A stretch of 64,000 nucleotides of DNA from JBCCCJ01 sp039029315. Its GTDB lineage: Bacteria; Bacteroidota; Bacteroidia; J057. The notes under the pieces are model-generated. The model worked only from the letters and a program-made list of their open reading frames with translations. It was not told the DNA's origin and searched no databases. The number at the start of each line of letters is the position of its first letter. The stretch's first letter is position 1. Position numbers and translations under genes: made by a program. Below are positions 8,794 through 16,501 of this stretch, one piece after another. The DNA lies in assembly GCA_039029315.1 (NCBI GenBank), contig JBCCGK010000033.1:37214-101213 (forward strand), read 5' to 3'.

Positions 8794-9174
8794 TCAAAGA
8801 AACCGAAGTCTATTGTAGCTATCCATTTCTTGCTGGAGAATAGAAGAGCCCCCATATTTCTGATAAGCAATCTCACACGGATCTCTCTGGGCATGCATCA
8901 GACAGATGGCTTCTTTCCAGCCGAGCAGGTATTCTGGCTTGGAAATAGGCAAAAAGGTCAGTATTTGCTCATAAATTGCTCTGTGTGAACCGGGAACCCA
9001 ACTGAGAATGTGCTGACTGGATTCTGCTTTAGCGATGATGATCAGAATGCGGATCATCAACATTTGCACTTTCATCGCCATTTGTCTGACCACTTCTGGC
9101 CGGATGACCTGATGTTGGGATTCTATGATGATTTGGTAGGGACCTATCCGATTCTGGATTTCTGACTGAAACAA
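8794..9174 (-). CDS. Hypothetical protein, 126 aa, uncertain
   Basis: I do not recognise a family. The frame gives 126 aa with balanced composition, a hydrophobic helix near residues 35-50 (MLMIRILIIIAKAESS) and an aromatic, charged C-terminal half (YLLGWKEAICLMHAQRDPCEIAYQKYGG). No signal peptide or catalytic motif is evident. It fills the gap between two plus-strand genes and points the opposite way. Composition looks more protein-like than the overlapping frames, but a spurious frame cannot be excluded. Confidence 0.4.
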   Translation of the reverse strand: MFQSEIQNRIGPYQIIIESQHQVIRPEVVRQMAMKVQMLMIRILIIIAKAESSQHILSWVPGSHRAIYEQILTFLPISKPEYLLGWKEAICLMHAQRDPCEIAYQKYGGSSILQQEMDSYNRLRFL

Positions 9175-9355
9175 ACTGATAGATTCCAGTGGTAGCCTGG
9201 GAGCATCTTTATTTTTGCTCTGGAAAATCAGAAGCTTTTTCTTTTATGATGGTGAGGGGACAATCTGTCATGACTACAGATGTCTTTGCAAGGGAAAGGA
9301 TGTTGACCATTCTCGCATCTTGTTCAACCTGAATGGTCGATTCCCTCTCTTTTCG

Positions 9356-9363
9356 TATCTTTA
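9356..9363 (+). promoter_or_regulatory. TATCTTTA -7-like box for the zinc-protease gene
   Basis: TATCTTTA differs by one base from the Bacteroidota TAnnTTTG box. It lies 24 bases before the proposed TTG start at 9388, leaving a short leader. A -33 TTG at the expected distance is not clear. Confidence 0.3.
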
Positions 9364-9387
9364 CCATAGATCAACTCAAAAAAGAAA

Positions 9388-10482
9388 TTGTATACGCGAG
9401 AAAAACACAGCCAACAAGATCGAGCCTCAACGAGGCGGACATCTGCTGAGAATCAAGATCAGTCTATTGGGATGCATCTCCCGCCGCCTCCTTTACAATT
9501 TCAGTCAAACCCTTCACCGAATCCAGCTCCGATTCAGCGATTGGAATTCGGCAATGAGGTAAGGCTAGATTCTATTCCCACCTGGCCTCCACAGGTCAAA
9601 GTATTAGGAAATTATAATGACGGAGCCATTGCCCAGGAATTGTATGGAGATGGAAGTGTGTCCATTAGTCGTGTACCAGGAGAACAACATTTGATTCAGG
9701 TTGATTTTGATCGATTGCTCTCTAAATGGAAACCCCATTTTCATGACCCGAGTAAAGAATATCCTGGAGCCGAAGGGGAAAAAGCCTTCTCTGATATCGA
9801 AAAGATATGGATCACAGAAGTGCTCGAACATCCCATCATCAGCATGGTCTTTGATAGCTATGATTCCTTGCCACCACTGATCCTGAATCGGGTGGAGAAG
9901 ATTGGGGGATCAAAAGGGCAGTACAGCAGCTCAATTGATGAAATTGCCCTCGCTGATAAAATCTATAAACAAAAGGAAACCCATCATGTGAATGGGAGTT
10001 CCTTCAAAGAATCAGATGAGGAGGCCTTTAAGGGTACCCTGATTCATGAGATTTTCCATTATCTTGAAGACAATGCCGAGAGTGAGGTAGCTGAGATGCC
10101 CATTCCCAAGAACCTGATCTACGGCATGCTGAAACCTGAGGAATTGGGCTTGCCCGCCTATGCCTTTGGCTGGTTTTATCACCCCAAGGTGGAGGGCTAT
10201 ATGCATTTTCAATTGCCAGAGGTAGACAATATATTTTCAAATGCCTCCATTCATGATCAACCTGAACTGCTGGCCGCCAAAGAAGCTGGAGATTGGGAAA
10301 GATCTCCCATGCCAGTAAGTGGCAATTCGATCAGCCCGGAAGAAGATTTGTGTGAATCCTTTAGTTTGGCCTTGACCAGTGATCGCACCATAGAGGTGTT
10401 GAGAAGCAAATATCCCAGGCGGTATCAGTTGCTGGATCACTATATTAGATTGTTACAAGGGCTCAAGGAGAAGGCGAAGTAA
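9388..10482 (+). CDS. Putative injection-system cargo, HExxH zinc metalloprotease
   Basis: The 364-aa frame starts at TTG 9388 (YTREKHSQQDRAS); an ATG at 9472 would begin at MHLPPPPLQFQ. I prefer the longer form because the polar, signal-free leader plus PPPPLQFQ is characteristic of cargo of extracellular contractile injection systems. The metalloprotease signature is GTLIHEIFHYLED with His220, Glu221 and His224. EEDLCESFSLAL downstream offers the third, glutamate zinc ligand, as in gluzincins and M91-like effector peptidases. It most likely cuts a protein in a target cell, but the target is unknown. The stop codon TAA lies inside the terminal repeat of a palindromic element at 10477. The papain-like protein at 2146 shares the N-terminal style. 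Confidence 0.72.
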   Translation: MYTREKHSQQDRASTRRTSAENQDQSIGMHLPPPPLQFQSNPSPNPAPIQRLEFGNEVRLDSIPTWPPQVKVLGNYNDGAIAQELYGDGSVSISRVPGEQHLIQVDFDRLLSKWKPHFHDPSKEYPGAEGEKAFSDIEKIWITEVLEHPIISMVFDSYDSLPPLILNRVEKIGGSKGQYSSSIDEIALADKIYKQKETHHVNGSSFKESDEEAFKGTLIHEIFHYLEDNAESEVAEMPIPKNLIYGMLKPEELGLPAYAFGWFYHPKVEGYMHFQLPEVDNIFSNASIHDQPELLAAKEAGDWERSPMPVSGNSISPEEDLCESFSLALTSDRTIEVLRSKYPRRYQLLDHYIRLLQGLKEKAK

Positions 10483-10618
10483 GTAGGGGGACACAGATAT
10501 TTGTGAGGGATATAGTGGGCATAGGGGAAATAATGGAGACATCTTACCAATCAAGCCAGTATATCCCCTATTTCCCTTATACCCAAAATCAAACCTAATA
10601 TTGTCCACCCACTTACTT
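10477..10618. repeat. Family III palindromic MITE-like element
   Basis: AAGTAAGTAGGGGGACA (10477-10493) is inverted at 10602-10618 with 15 of 17 matches. Inner segments also pair (GGGCATAGGGGAAATA near 10518 with a TATTTCCCTTATACCC-like run near 10569). The whole 142 bases could fold into one long hairpin. The left end contains the stop codon of the zinc protease. A second, weaker copy with the same ends lies at 63837-63990. No coding capacity is seen. Confidence 0.6.
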
Positions 10619-10716
10619 ACTCCGACATTTTGAAGGCAATAGTTCCTGCTCTCAAGCAGCAAGGCCTCACAGGATTTTCTCTTCAATTTTTGTATCTTGG
10701 CATCACAGAAATCGCT

Positions 10717-11334
10717 ATGGGAGAAAAAGTATTGGCTCATCATCTCAGTGTAGAAGCATACCTCACGTATGAAAAGGAGGCAGACATTCGCCATGAATAC
10801 CACAATGGGGAGATTTTTGCGATGGCGGGTGGAACGAGAAATCATGGCTCTTTAGGAAATGCTATCAATACAGAATTGAATTTGATTTGTAGAAACAGAT
10901 CATGTGTACCATTCAATGGAGACGTTAAAATTCGGATCGAAGCCTCAAACCGCTTTCTCTATCCTGAAGCCTCAGTTGTCTGTGGAACTGTCATTAGCAG
11001 TGAGCAGGATGCAGAATCGATTGTCAATCCCATACTAATCGCTGAAGTGCTCTCAGATTCAACGGAAGCCTATGATCGGGGAGAAAAATTCAGGATATAC
11101 AAAAACCTTGCTTCTTTCAAGGAGTATCTCCTGATTGATCAAAAACGTCCGATAGTAACCATATTCTTTCGAAAGGACGAGATGATCTGGGAAATGCGTG
11201 ATATCATTGGACTTGATCAGACCATATTCCTTCAAAGCCTTGAATCTGAGATCAAAATGGAAGATCTGTACAGAAATGTTACAGGCTTGATTGGTCCTTT
11301 TGAGGAACATGAATCTTCAAAGGAGAAATTCTGA
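10717..11334 (+). CDS. Uma2 family (DUF820) endonuclease-like protein
   Basis: The ATG at 10717 (MGEKVLAHH) gives 205 aa, close to the usual Uma2 size; the frame opens earlier at 10630 without support. Uma2 proteins have a PD-(D/E)XK restriction-endonuclease fold. Visible landmarks are HEYHNGEIFAMAGGTRNHG, VKIRIEA, YPEASVVC, ILIAEVLSDST (the E of the ExK-like core) and FRIYKNLASFKEYLLID. The in vivo role of the family is poorly known; copies multiply in cyanobacteria and Bacteroidota. It is a single gene after the palindromic element. A broken relative is present at 32614-32947. Confidence 0.88.
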   Translation: MGEKVLAHHLSVEAYLTYEKEADIRHEYHNGEIFAMAGGTRNHGSLGNAINTELNLICRNRSCVPFNGDVKIRIEASNRFLYPEASVVCGTVISSEQDAESIVNPILIAEVLSDSTEAYDRGEKFRIYKNLASFKEYLLIDQKRPIVTIFFRKDEMIWEMRDIIGLDQTIFLQSLESEIKMEDLYRNVTGLIGPFEEHESSKEKF

Positions 11335-11463
11335 TTTTCCCTTGAAGAAGGCTCGCGATTACAGGACCGGGCGCTTGGTTCGGATGACAAAAGGCTCTTT
11401 CATTCCACTGTCAGCCAGGACACAGTCCACACCCAGAGAGATAGGAGGTATGAATGAAAAAAA

Positions 11464-12057
11464 CTACCCAATGGCCATTTTCCGATACTTCCTAAACTCG
11501 ACCAGACCACGGGCTGTACAAATTCCCCTTACATATGGCCAGAGGACATTGGATAATAAATAAGGCCCACCACGCTCTACATAGACATCTCGCTCAAACA
11601 TGGCCCGAACCAATAAGGTCAAGGTCTCTGAGGCAATCAATACATCGATATGTGGCACAAATAATCCCTCCTCTATGCCTTGCTGAATGGCGATTTTGGT
11701 ATGCTCGATTCCAAATGCCTCGGCAGCATTCCAGAATTCGGGGAAGTAATTGGTGAGATCATTGAAGAAGTTGGGGCTTGTGCGACTGAGGGTGGTGACG
11801 AGTTGATTGTAAAAGCGAATTACCATATCGGCTACATTGACAGATTCCTGCCGAAGGACTTCAAACTCTCGATCTGAGGTGTCTCGATAGAGTTGGAAGC
11901 ATTCCTGAACCAATTGCGCCTTATCGCCAAACAAATTATATAGGGTTTTGCTGGAGATGTTCAGTTTGTTTGTGATCTGCCCTACAGTTACGGATCGGAT
12001 GCCATATTTCATAAAGAGTTTCAGAGACTCTTTGATATACAGGGTTCGTTTGTCCAT
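11464..12057 (-). CDS. TetR/AcrR family transcriptional regulator
   Basis: The start at ATG 12057 (MDKRTLYIKESLKLF) gives 197 aa with the HTH at the N-terminus (IRSVTVGQITNKLNISSKTLYNLFGDKAQLV), as in all TetR proteins. The C-terminal ligand-binding part is helical and has no clear sub-family mark. It lies 4 bases after the thioesterase gene in the same operon and probably represses this acyl-CoA cluster in response to an acyl-CoA or fatty acid. The ligand and operator are inferred; I found no convincing palindrome directly upstream of the operon. Confidence 0.9.
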   Translation of the reverse strand: MDKRTLYIKESLKLFMKYGIRSVTVGQITNKLNISSKTLYNLFGDKAQLVQECFQLYRDTSDREFEVLRQESVNVADMVIRFYNQLVTTLSRTSPNFFNDLTNYFPEFWNAAEAFGIEHTKIAIQQGIEEGLFVPHIDVLIASETLTLLVRAMFERDVYVERGGPYLLSNVLWPYVRGICTARGLVEFRKYRKMAIG

Positions 12058-12061
12058 AGGC

Positions 12062-12532
12062 TTACTCCTTTTTCCAATCTTGTGGGTCCTGAAATTGTCC
12101 CGGCATGTCCTCCTTGCGATAGACACTGAACATGCCCCTCCCTTGCGCGACCAGTTTTTGTTCCTCTTCTTGCCAGGCTTCCATGTCTACAGCGATAATT
12201 CGATTGCCCGAGCGTACCAGTTTGCCAATAACTACCAATTCTTTGGGAGCAGTCCCGCGAATATAATCAATCCTGAGATCGATGGTAGCCAGTTTGTCCT
12301 GGGGAGTTGTGAGGGTTGTCATGGCTGCTGCACCCCCAACTGAATCCAGTGCAGTTGCAATGATACCCCCATGCCATCTTCGTCCCCGGAAATCTCCAAT
12401 GACTTCTTCCCGGAAAGGAAAGAGCATTTTGCAATAGCCAGGCTCGATATCGAGCATTTTTACTCCCAAAAACCGATGCAATGGGATGACTTGTTCAATG
12501 AATTGTTGAGCGATTTCTTTGGTAACAATCAT
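12062..12532 (-). CDS. PaaI-type hotdog-fold thioesterase
   Basis: The 156-aa hotdog protein carries WHGGIIATALDSVGGAAA, the helix and catalytic region of PaaI/YiiD-like acyl-CoA thioesterases, followed by a strand (LATIDLRIDYIRGTAPKELVVIGKLVRSG). It likely hydrolyses an acyl-CoA to free acid and CoA in the cytoplasm. Its start overlaps the stop of the upstream dehydrogenase gene by 4 bases (ATGA-type coupling), so the two are translated together. It may release products of, or relieve a block at, the dehydrogenase step. Confidence 0.88.
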   Translation of the reverse strand: MIVTKEIAQQFIEQVIPLHRFLGVKMLDIEPGYCKMLFPFREEVIGDFRGRRWHGGIIATALDSVGGAAAMTTLTTPQDKLATIDLRIDYIRGTAPKELVVIGKLVRSGNRIIAVDMEAWQEEEQKLVAQGRGMFSVYRKEDMPGQFQDPQDWKKE

Positions 12533-14082
12533 ATCTGTATTCTTTTGAAAAATTTCGCAAATGTCATGGCCTCAGCAATGTTACTGATTTGGATCAGCCC
12601 TTGCATGAAGGCAGATTGGGCATCCATCTTGCCCAATTCGAGCTGGGTGTAGACTTCGTCTGATACTGTGATGGTGCAGGAAGGAGGACCGTGGAGACCT
12701 TCCCTCACTTCGCAATGGCCGGCAGCAATCTGAATGGTGAATTGCCCACCACCCGGGCCTGAGATGTCATAGTGGATGGTGGTTTGGTATCCATTGGCTT
12801 TGTCTGCCTTGAAGCGGTTCGAGAGGGAGTGAACGATTTGTTTGGCTGTGATGTTGGGGGCTTCATGATTGGAATGATGGGCTTCCTGGGGGGTTCCTGC
12901 TGGGGAGGGACTCCCTGCCGGTGAGCCCCTACGGTAGGCGACGTCATAATTGACATCGTCGATGACCATTTTGGCGATGATTTCTTTCATGATTTCAGAG
13001 GTACCGCCAGCGATGGTTCCAACACGGGAGTCGCGGAAGGCTCGGGCCATCGGATATTCTTCCATATAGCCGTACCCACCAAACATTTGCAGGCAGCGAT
13101 CCATGACTTTGTTAGACAACTCTGAGGAGAGGAGCTTGGCCATGGAGCATTGTTTGACCACATATTCACCTTGCTCATGTAGCCATGCCGTGTGGTGGAC
13201 AAATTGCTTGCAGGATTCGATTTCGGTGGCGAGGTCCGCGATTCTATGCCGCAGGGCCTGATATTTGTTGATAGGATGTCCAAATGCTTCCCGTTCCTCC
13301 ATATAGCCTAGTGTCGTCCTCAATGCAGATTCCATGCCTCCTACAGACATACAAGAACCTGCCAACCGTTCCAGTTGAAAGCTATCCATGATGTATTTGA
13401 AGCCTTGGCCTTCCTCTCCAATCAAGTGTGAAACTGGCACCCGTACATCCGAAAACCCAATTTCAGCTGTATCCGAACTATGCCAGCCCATTTTTTTCAA
13501 TTTCGTCCGACTCACACCCTCGGAATCTCCCTCAATCAATAACAAGCTTACTCCTTTTTCTGTTTTGACAGCAGTTACAATGAAATCTGCATAAACGCCA
13601 TTGGTGATGAAATTTTTTCCTCCATTCACAAGATAAACCTCTCCCTCTTTTCGTGCTGTCGTCTGAATCCCGGCAACATTCGAGCCGACTGCCGGTTCCG
13701 AAATTCCCAAAGCTGCAATCATCTCTCCTGCAATAGCAGGGGCCAGGAAAGCTTGTTTTAATTCTTCACTTCCAGCTTTGGCCAGATGATTGGTCGCCAT
13801 GTATTCATGCACACTGATGGCGGCTGAGAAACCCCCGCTCCCAGATCCAGCCAACTCTTCCAAAAAGACAACACTGAAGAAAAAATCGGCCTCCATCCCC
13901 CCATAGGCTTCCTCATGACAAATTCCCAAATAGCCCATATCTCCCATTTTTTTCCACAGACTGCGAGGAATTTGCTTTTGTTCTTCCCATTCATCGATAT
14001 AAGGTCTAACTTCGGTAGCAATGAAGTCTCGGACACTTTGGCGAAACAGATGGTGATCTTCGTGGAAATAGGGAGATTTCAT
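12529..14082 (-). CDS. Acyl-CoA dehydrogenase fused to an SCP2 sterol-carrier domain
   Basis: The start at ATG 14082 (MKSPYFHEDHHLFRQSVRDF) gives 517 aa. Residues 1-380 are a full acyl-CoA dehydrogenase with FAD contacts (ALGISEPAVGSN; FITNGVYADF) and signatures QMFGGYGYMEEYPMARAFRDSR and GGTSEIMKEIIA. It should oxidise an acyl-CoA to the 2-enoyl form, passing electrons to ETF. After a Gly/Ser/Pro linker (about 383-400) encoded by a GC-rich palindromic repeat, residues about 415-517 form an SCP2-like lipid-binding domain (GPGGGQFTIQIAAGHCEV). The fusion suggests delivery of a bulky lipid or sterol-like acyl-CoA. It is the first gene of the operon with thioesterase and TetR genes. The substrate cannot be read from sequence. 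Confidence 0.93.
   Translation of the reverse strand: MKSPYFHEDHHLFRQSVRDFIATEVRPYIDEWEEQKQIPRSLWKKMGDMGYLGICHEEAYGGMEADFFFSVVFLEELAGSGSGGFSAAISVHEYMATNHLAKAGSEELKQAFLAPAIAGEMIAALGISEPAVGSNVAGIQTTARKEGEVYLVNGGKNFITNGVYADFIVTAVKTEKGVSLLLIEGDSEGVSRTKLKKMGWHSSDTAEIGFSDVRVPVSHLIGEEGQGFKYIMDSFQLERLAGSCMSVGGMESALRTTLGYMEEREAFGHPINKYQALRHRIADLATEIESCKQFVHHTAWLHEQGEYVVKQCSMAKLLSSELSNKVMDRCLQMFGGYGYMEEYPMARAFRDSRVGTIAGGTSEIMKEIIAKMVIDDVNYDVAYRRGSPAGSPSPAGTPQEAHHSNHEAPNITAKQIVHSLSNRFKADKANGYQTTIHYDISGPGGGQFTIQIAAGHCEVREGLHGPPSCTITVSDEVYTQLELGKMDAQSAFMQGLIQISNIAEAMTFAKFFKRIQI
12886..12940. repeat. GC-rich palindromic repeat inside the dehydrogenase gene
   Basis: This short, G+C-rich block contains AGGGA-C-TCCCT (12906-12916), outer GGGG/CCCC arms and CTGCCGG-N4-CCCCTACG (12915-12933), which recurs in intergenic DNA at 2081-2099. 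It encodes the low-complexity linker SPAGSPSPAGTP in frame. The base composition contrasts with the neighbouring coding DNA. Confidence 0.55.
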
Positions 14083-14247
14083 GAGGATTACTAAGGTGAA
14101 GCGTAGATAATTTGTATGTGTAAAAGTAGGGAAAAGATATTGCTTTCCAAATTTTCCTCTTGTCACAATCCAAGATCAATCAGTGTCTATGAAGTAAGAA
14201 GACTGGGATTTGAGAATAGAATTGTCCAACAGTCTTACATCTTTTAG

Positions 14248-14345
14248 CCCAATAACTCCATAACCCAATAATTCCATAACCCAATAACTCCATACCCCAA
14301 TACCCCAATACCCCAATACCCCAATAACTCCATAACCCAACAACC
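14248..14345. repeat. Imperfect tandem repeats of CCCAATA(AC)TCCATAA
   Basis: About 100 bases consist of short units CCCAATAACTCCATAA, CCCAATAATTCCATAA and CCCCAATA repeated with variations. They end 11 bases before the J-domain gene and contain CCCAACAACCAA at the right end. The same CCCAACAACCAA string and CCAATA units occur just before the phasin gene at 39190. Units are too short and unspaced for CRISPR. Slippage could vary leader length. Confidence 0.75.
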
Positions 14346-14356
14346 AAAAAACCTCT

Positions 14357-15013
14357 ATGAATCAGCGACTTAGTCCAGAAGATATGCAGCTTGTGTTAAA
14401 ATTGTTTGGGACGGATCTGAAAGGTCTTACACAAGAAAAATTCAAAGAGTTGCTGAAAGAAGCAAGAAAAAAATATCATCCCGACAAGTTCTCAAAATTT
14501 GAGGATGAAGTGGTACAAGAAATGGCGAAAGAACGCTTCCAACAGATTGAGATATTGGCGGGGAAAATCACAGAATATTTGGAAACGAGAAAGAGCCTGG
14601 ATGAAGATCCATTGCCTCCTGAAACCATTGATCCCACTATTGTTTATGTCTCTAAAGGCATGAAAATCGACATCATGACGCGAGAGAGAATGCTGAAATA
14701 CCAATTGTTTGGGAGACGCATCATCTATCGCGGGGACAAAGTGAAAATTCCGGGAACCAAGGCTTCATTGGTGGCATTGGAAGATTATTCTCCCAGAATT
14801 CAGGCTGGGTTTCGAGACAATATTAAGGTCTTGCTGATGTTTGGGGAGACGAGTGATGTGCGCGAAATTGTTCATTGGTTATTTCGTCATATCAATGGCA
14901 GAACTTCTTCATTTGTGATCGAAGGGAAGCTGATTAAAGTAGATCCGTATGAGATGCTGAAAGCTATCAGGATGGAATCGCGTCTGGAATTAGGAGGGGG
15001 AGAGGCTCAATGA
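14357..15013 (+). CDS. J-domain-like protein of unknown function
   Basis: The 218-aa protein has an N-terminal J-like helical hairpin with the HPD signature (ARKKYHPDKFSKFEDE, about residues 36-51), the motif that stimulates Hsp70 ATPase. It lacks the Gly/Phe, zinc-finger and C-terminal domains of DnaJ. Residues about 90-210 form an unrecognised alpha/beta domain (VYVSKGMKIDIMTRERML; YRGDKVKIPGTKASLVALEDY). It probably recruits DnaK to a special client. The gene follows a repetitive leader. Its last 7 bases overlap, tail to tail, the 3' end of the cold-shock-DUF3825 gene. Confidence 0.75.
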   Translation: MNQRLSPEDMQLVLKLFGTDLKGLTQEKFKELLKEARKKYHPDKFSKFEDEVVQEMAKERFQQIEILAGKITEYLETRKSLDEDPLPPETIDPTIVYVSKGMKIDIMTRERMLKYQLFGRRIIYRGDKVKIPGTKASLVALEDYSPRIQAGFRDNIKVLLMFGETSDVREIVHWLFRHINGRTSSFVIEGKLIKVDPYEMLKAIRMESRLELGGGEAQ

Positions 15014-16203
15014 GAGGGAGCCTCAAACCAGTTGAGATATGGGGGGGCAATCAATCGCGCATTCTGATATGCCCACTCCAGGGGGATGACCGTATTGGCC
15101 CGATAAATTTGGTGTTCCTTTGCTACCACAAGTGCCATATCTACCCGGTAAGGGTGTTCAAGACTCAATGGCAACAGCAATTGAATGTTTCCTTCATAAA
15201 ATTGCGGGATCGCTGTTCGATAATTTCTTTTGACCCTTCGTTCTGCTAGAATGATGGCATGACGAACCCTCGATAGCAACTCATTGTGTCCCAAACTTCG
15301 GAGATGAGCGGGAAATCGTTCAAATCGATCTTCAACGATATGATTGTAATCCGGGACCAATCTGCGATTGGAATCATAAATCAGTTCGGAAGCATCATCA
15401 AAATAACTGGCGATTTTTGGCCGATCAGGAAAATGGCTCATCATGCGATGACTTTCACGGCCGAAGCATTTGAGCATCCATTTTGGACGCTGAAGATAGC
15501 TATCACTTCTTTTTCGGTGCTTATTGGGGACCAGATAGGCAAATATTTCTTCCTGTTTTTCGGTTACCAATCCTGTATTGAAGCAGGCATAACGCTTCTC
15601 TTCATGTGCACAACTGAAGGCAATTTTGTCTTCCTCCTTGAGACGCCTGAAGGTGTGATTTAGGTAACTTTTCAGAATGGGAAATCTGTGATCATGGTCG
15701 TTTGAGTACTCCCATCTTTCTGCCTGTGCCATCCCTGCCAACCGATGTAAATGCCGATCAAAGTCTCCCAACCAGGCAAACCTCTCCAGTGCTTGCCTAC
15801 GATCACTCACCACGACTTCCTTGGCCTGAAATCCTTTGCCATTTTCAAAATGACTGAATTCTACCTCAAATTCTGCATCGATATGTTTGAACCCATTTCC
15901 GATAATGTCAGAGTGATGGACAAAATATAGATTGCCACTGTTTTTTTCCCGAATTTGTCCAAAGCCCTTGTCAAAATTTTGAAGGGTTCCGGTCATTCGT
16001 TCGGTAAGCCTGAATACTCCTTCTGCTTTTGGTCCTTTTGCCGTTTGCTGGATAGAGAATTCTACCAACTCATTCTCGACCAGAATTTTTGCTGGACTAT
16101 CTACATCACTAAAATGCACAAAGACCCCATTGGGATGATCCTCTGTTTTGATTCTTCCGAACCCACGTTCTACATGAAAAAAAGTAACGATCCCTAGTGC
16201 CAT
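15007..16203 (-). CDS. Double cold-shock domain protein with DUF3825
   Basis: The 398-aa protein has two OB-fold cold-shock-like domains: residues 1-68 (GIVTFFHVERGFGRI, GVFVHFSDV) and about 69-130 (GTLQNFDKGFGQIREKNSGNLYFVHHSDI), with RNP1/RNP2-type aromatic motifs that bind single-stranded nucleic acid. Residues about 137-395 match the DUF3825 style (LERFAWLGDFDRHLHRLAGMAQAERW, ACFNTGLVTEKQEEIFAYLVPN). DUF3825 is a little-studied domain found with RNA-binding or HTH modules and is suspected to act on RNA. A cytoplasmic RNA-linked enzyme or sensor is inferred. It converges with, and overlaps by 7 bases, the J-domain gene. Confidence 0.82.
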   Translation of the reverse strand: MALGIVTFFHVERGFGRIKTEDHPNGVFVHFSDVDSPAKILVENELVEFSIQQTAKGPKAEGVFRLTERMTGTLQNFDKGFGQIREKNSGNLYFVHHSDIIGNGFKHIDAEFEVEFSHFENGKGFQAKEVVVSDRRQALERFAWLGDFDRHLHRLAGMAQAERWEYSNDHDHRFPILKSYLNHTFRRLKEEDKIAFSCAHEEKRYACFNTGLVTEKQEEIFAYLVPNKHRKRSDSYLQRPKWMLKCFGRESHRMMSHFPDRPKIASYFDDASELIYDSNRRLVPDYNHIVEDRFERFPAHLRSLGHNELLSRVRHAIILAERRVKRNYRTAIPQFYEGNIQLLLPLSLEHPYRVDMALVVAKEHQIYRANTVIPLEWAYQNARLIAPPYLNWFEAPSH

Positions 16204-16501
16204 ATCTGCCGATTCTACCCGAAAATTACAGATCGCAAAAGCTTCCTACAATGAGCTCGGGCTGAACGGCTATCATCAATGGATGAGTAGGAACTTGTGC
16301 CGCTTGGGGGGGAAGCTATTCCTTCGTCCATCGTCTTTCGACCCTATCTGACATCTTGACTTCCAACTCAGAACAAGTTCAATCTGTATTGTAGGACAAT
16401 GGAAATTGACAAGGAAGAGGGACAAGGGCCGAAGGACGAATGTGTTGTGAAGTACAAGCTATTTTCCATGAAAGCCTACAGCTTGATAGCTGTTTTCTCA
16501 T

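Noticed and set aside
14248..14345. CRISPR-like repeat array
   Set aside because: Units are 7-16 bases, imperfect and without unique spacers, and no cas gene is present. It is a simple tandem repeat leader.
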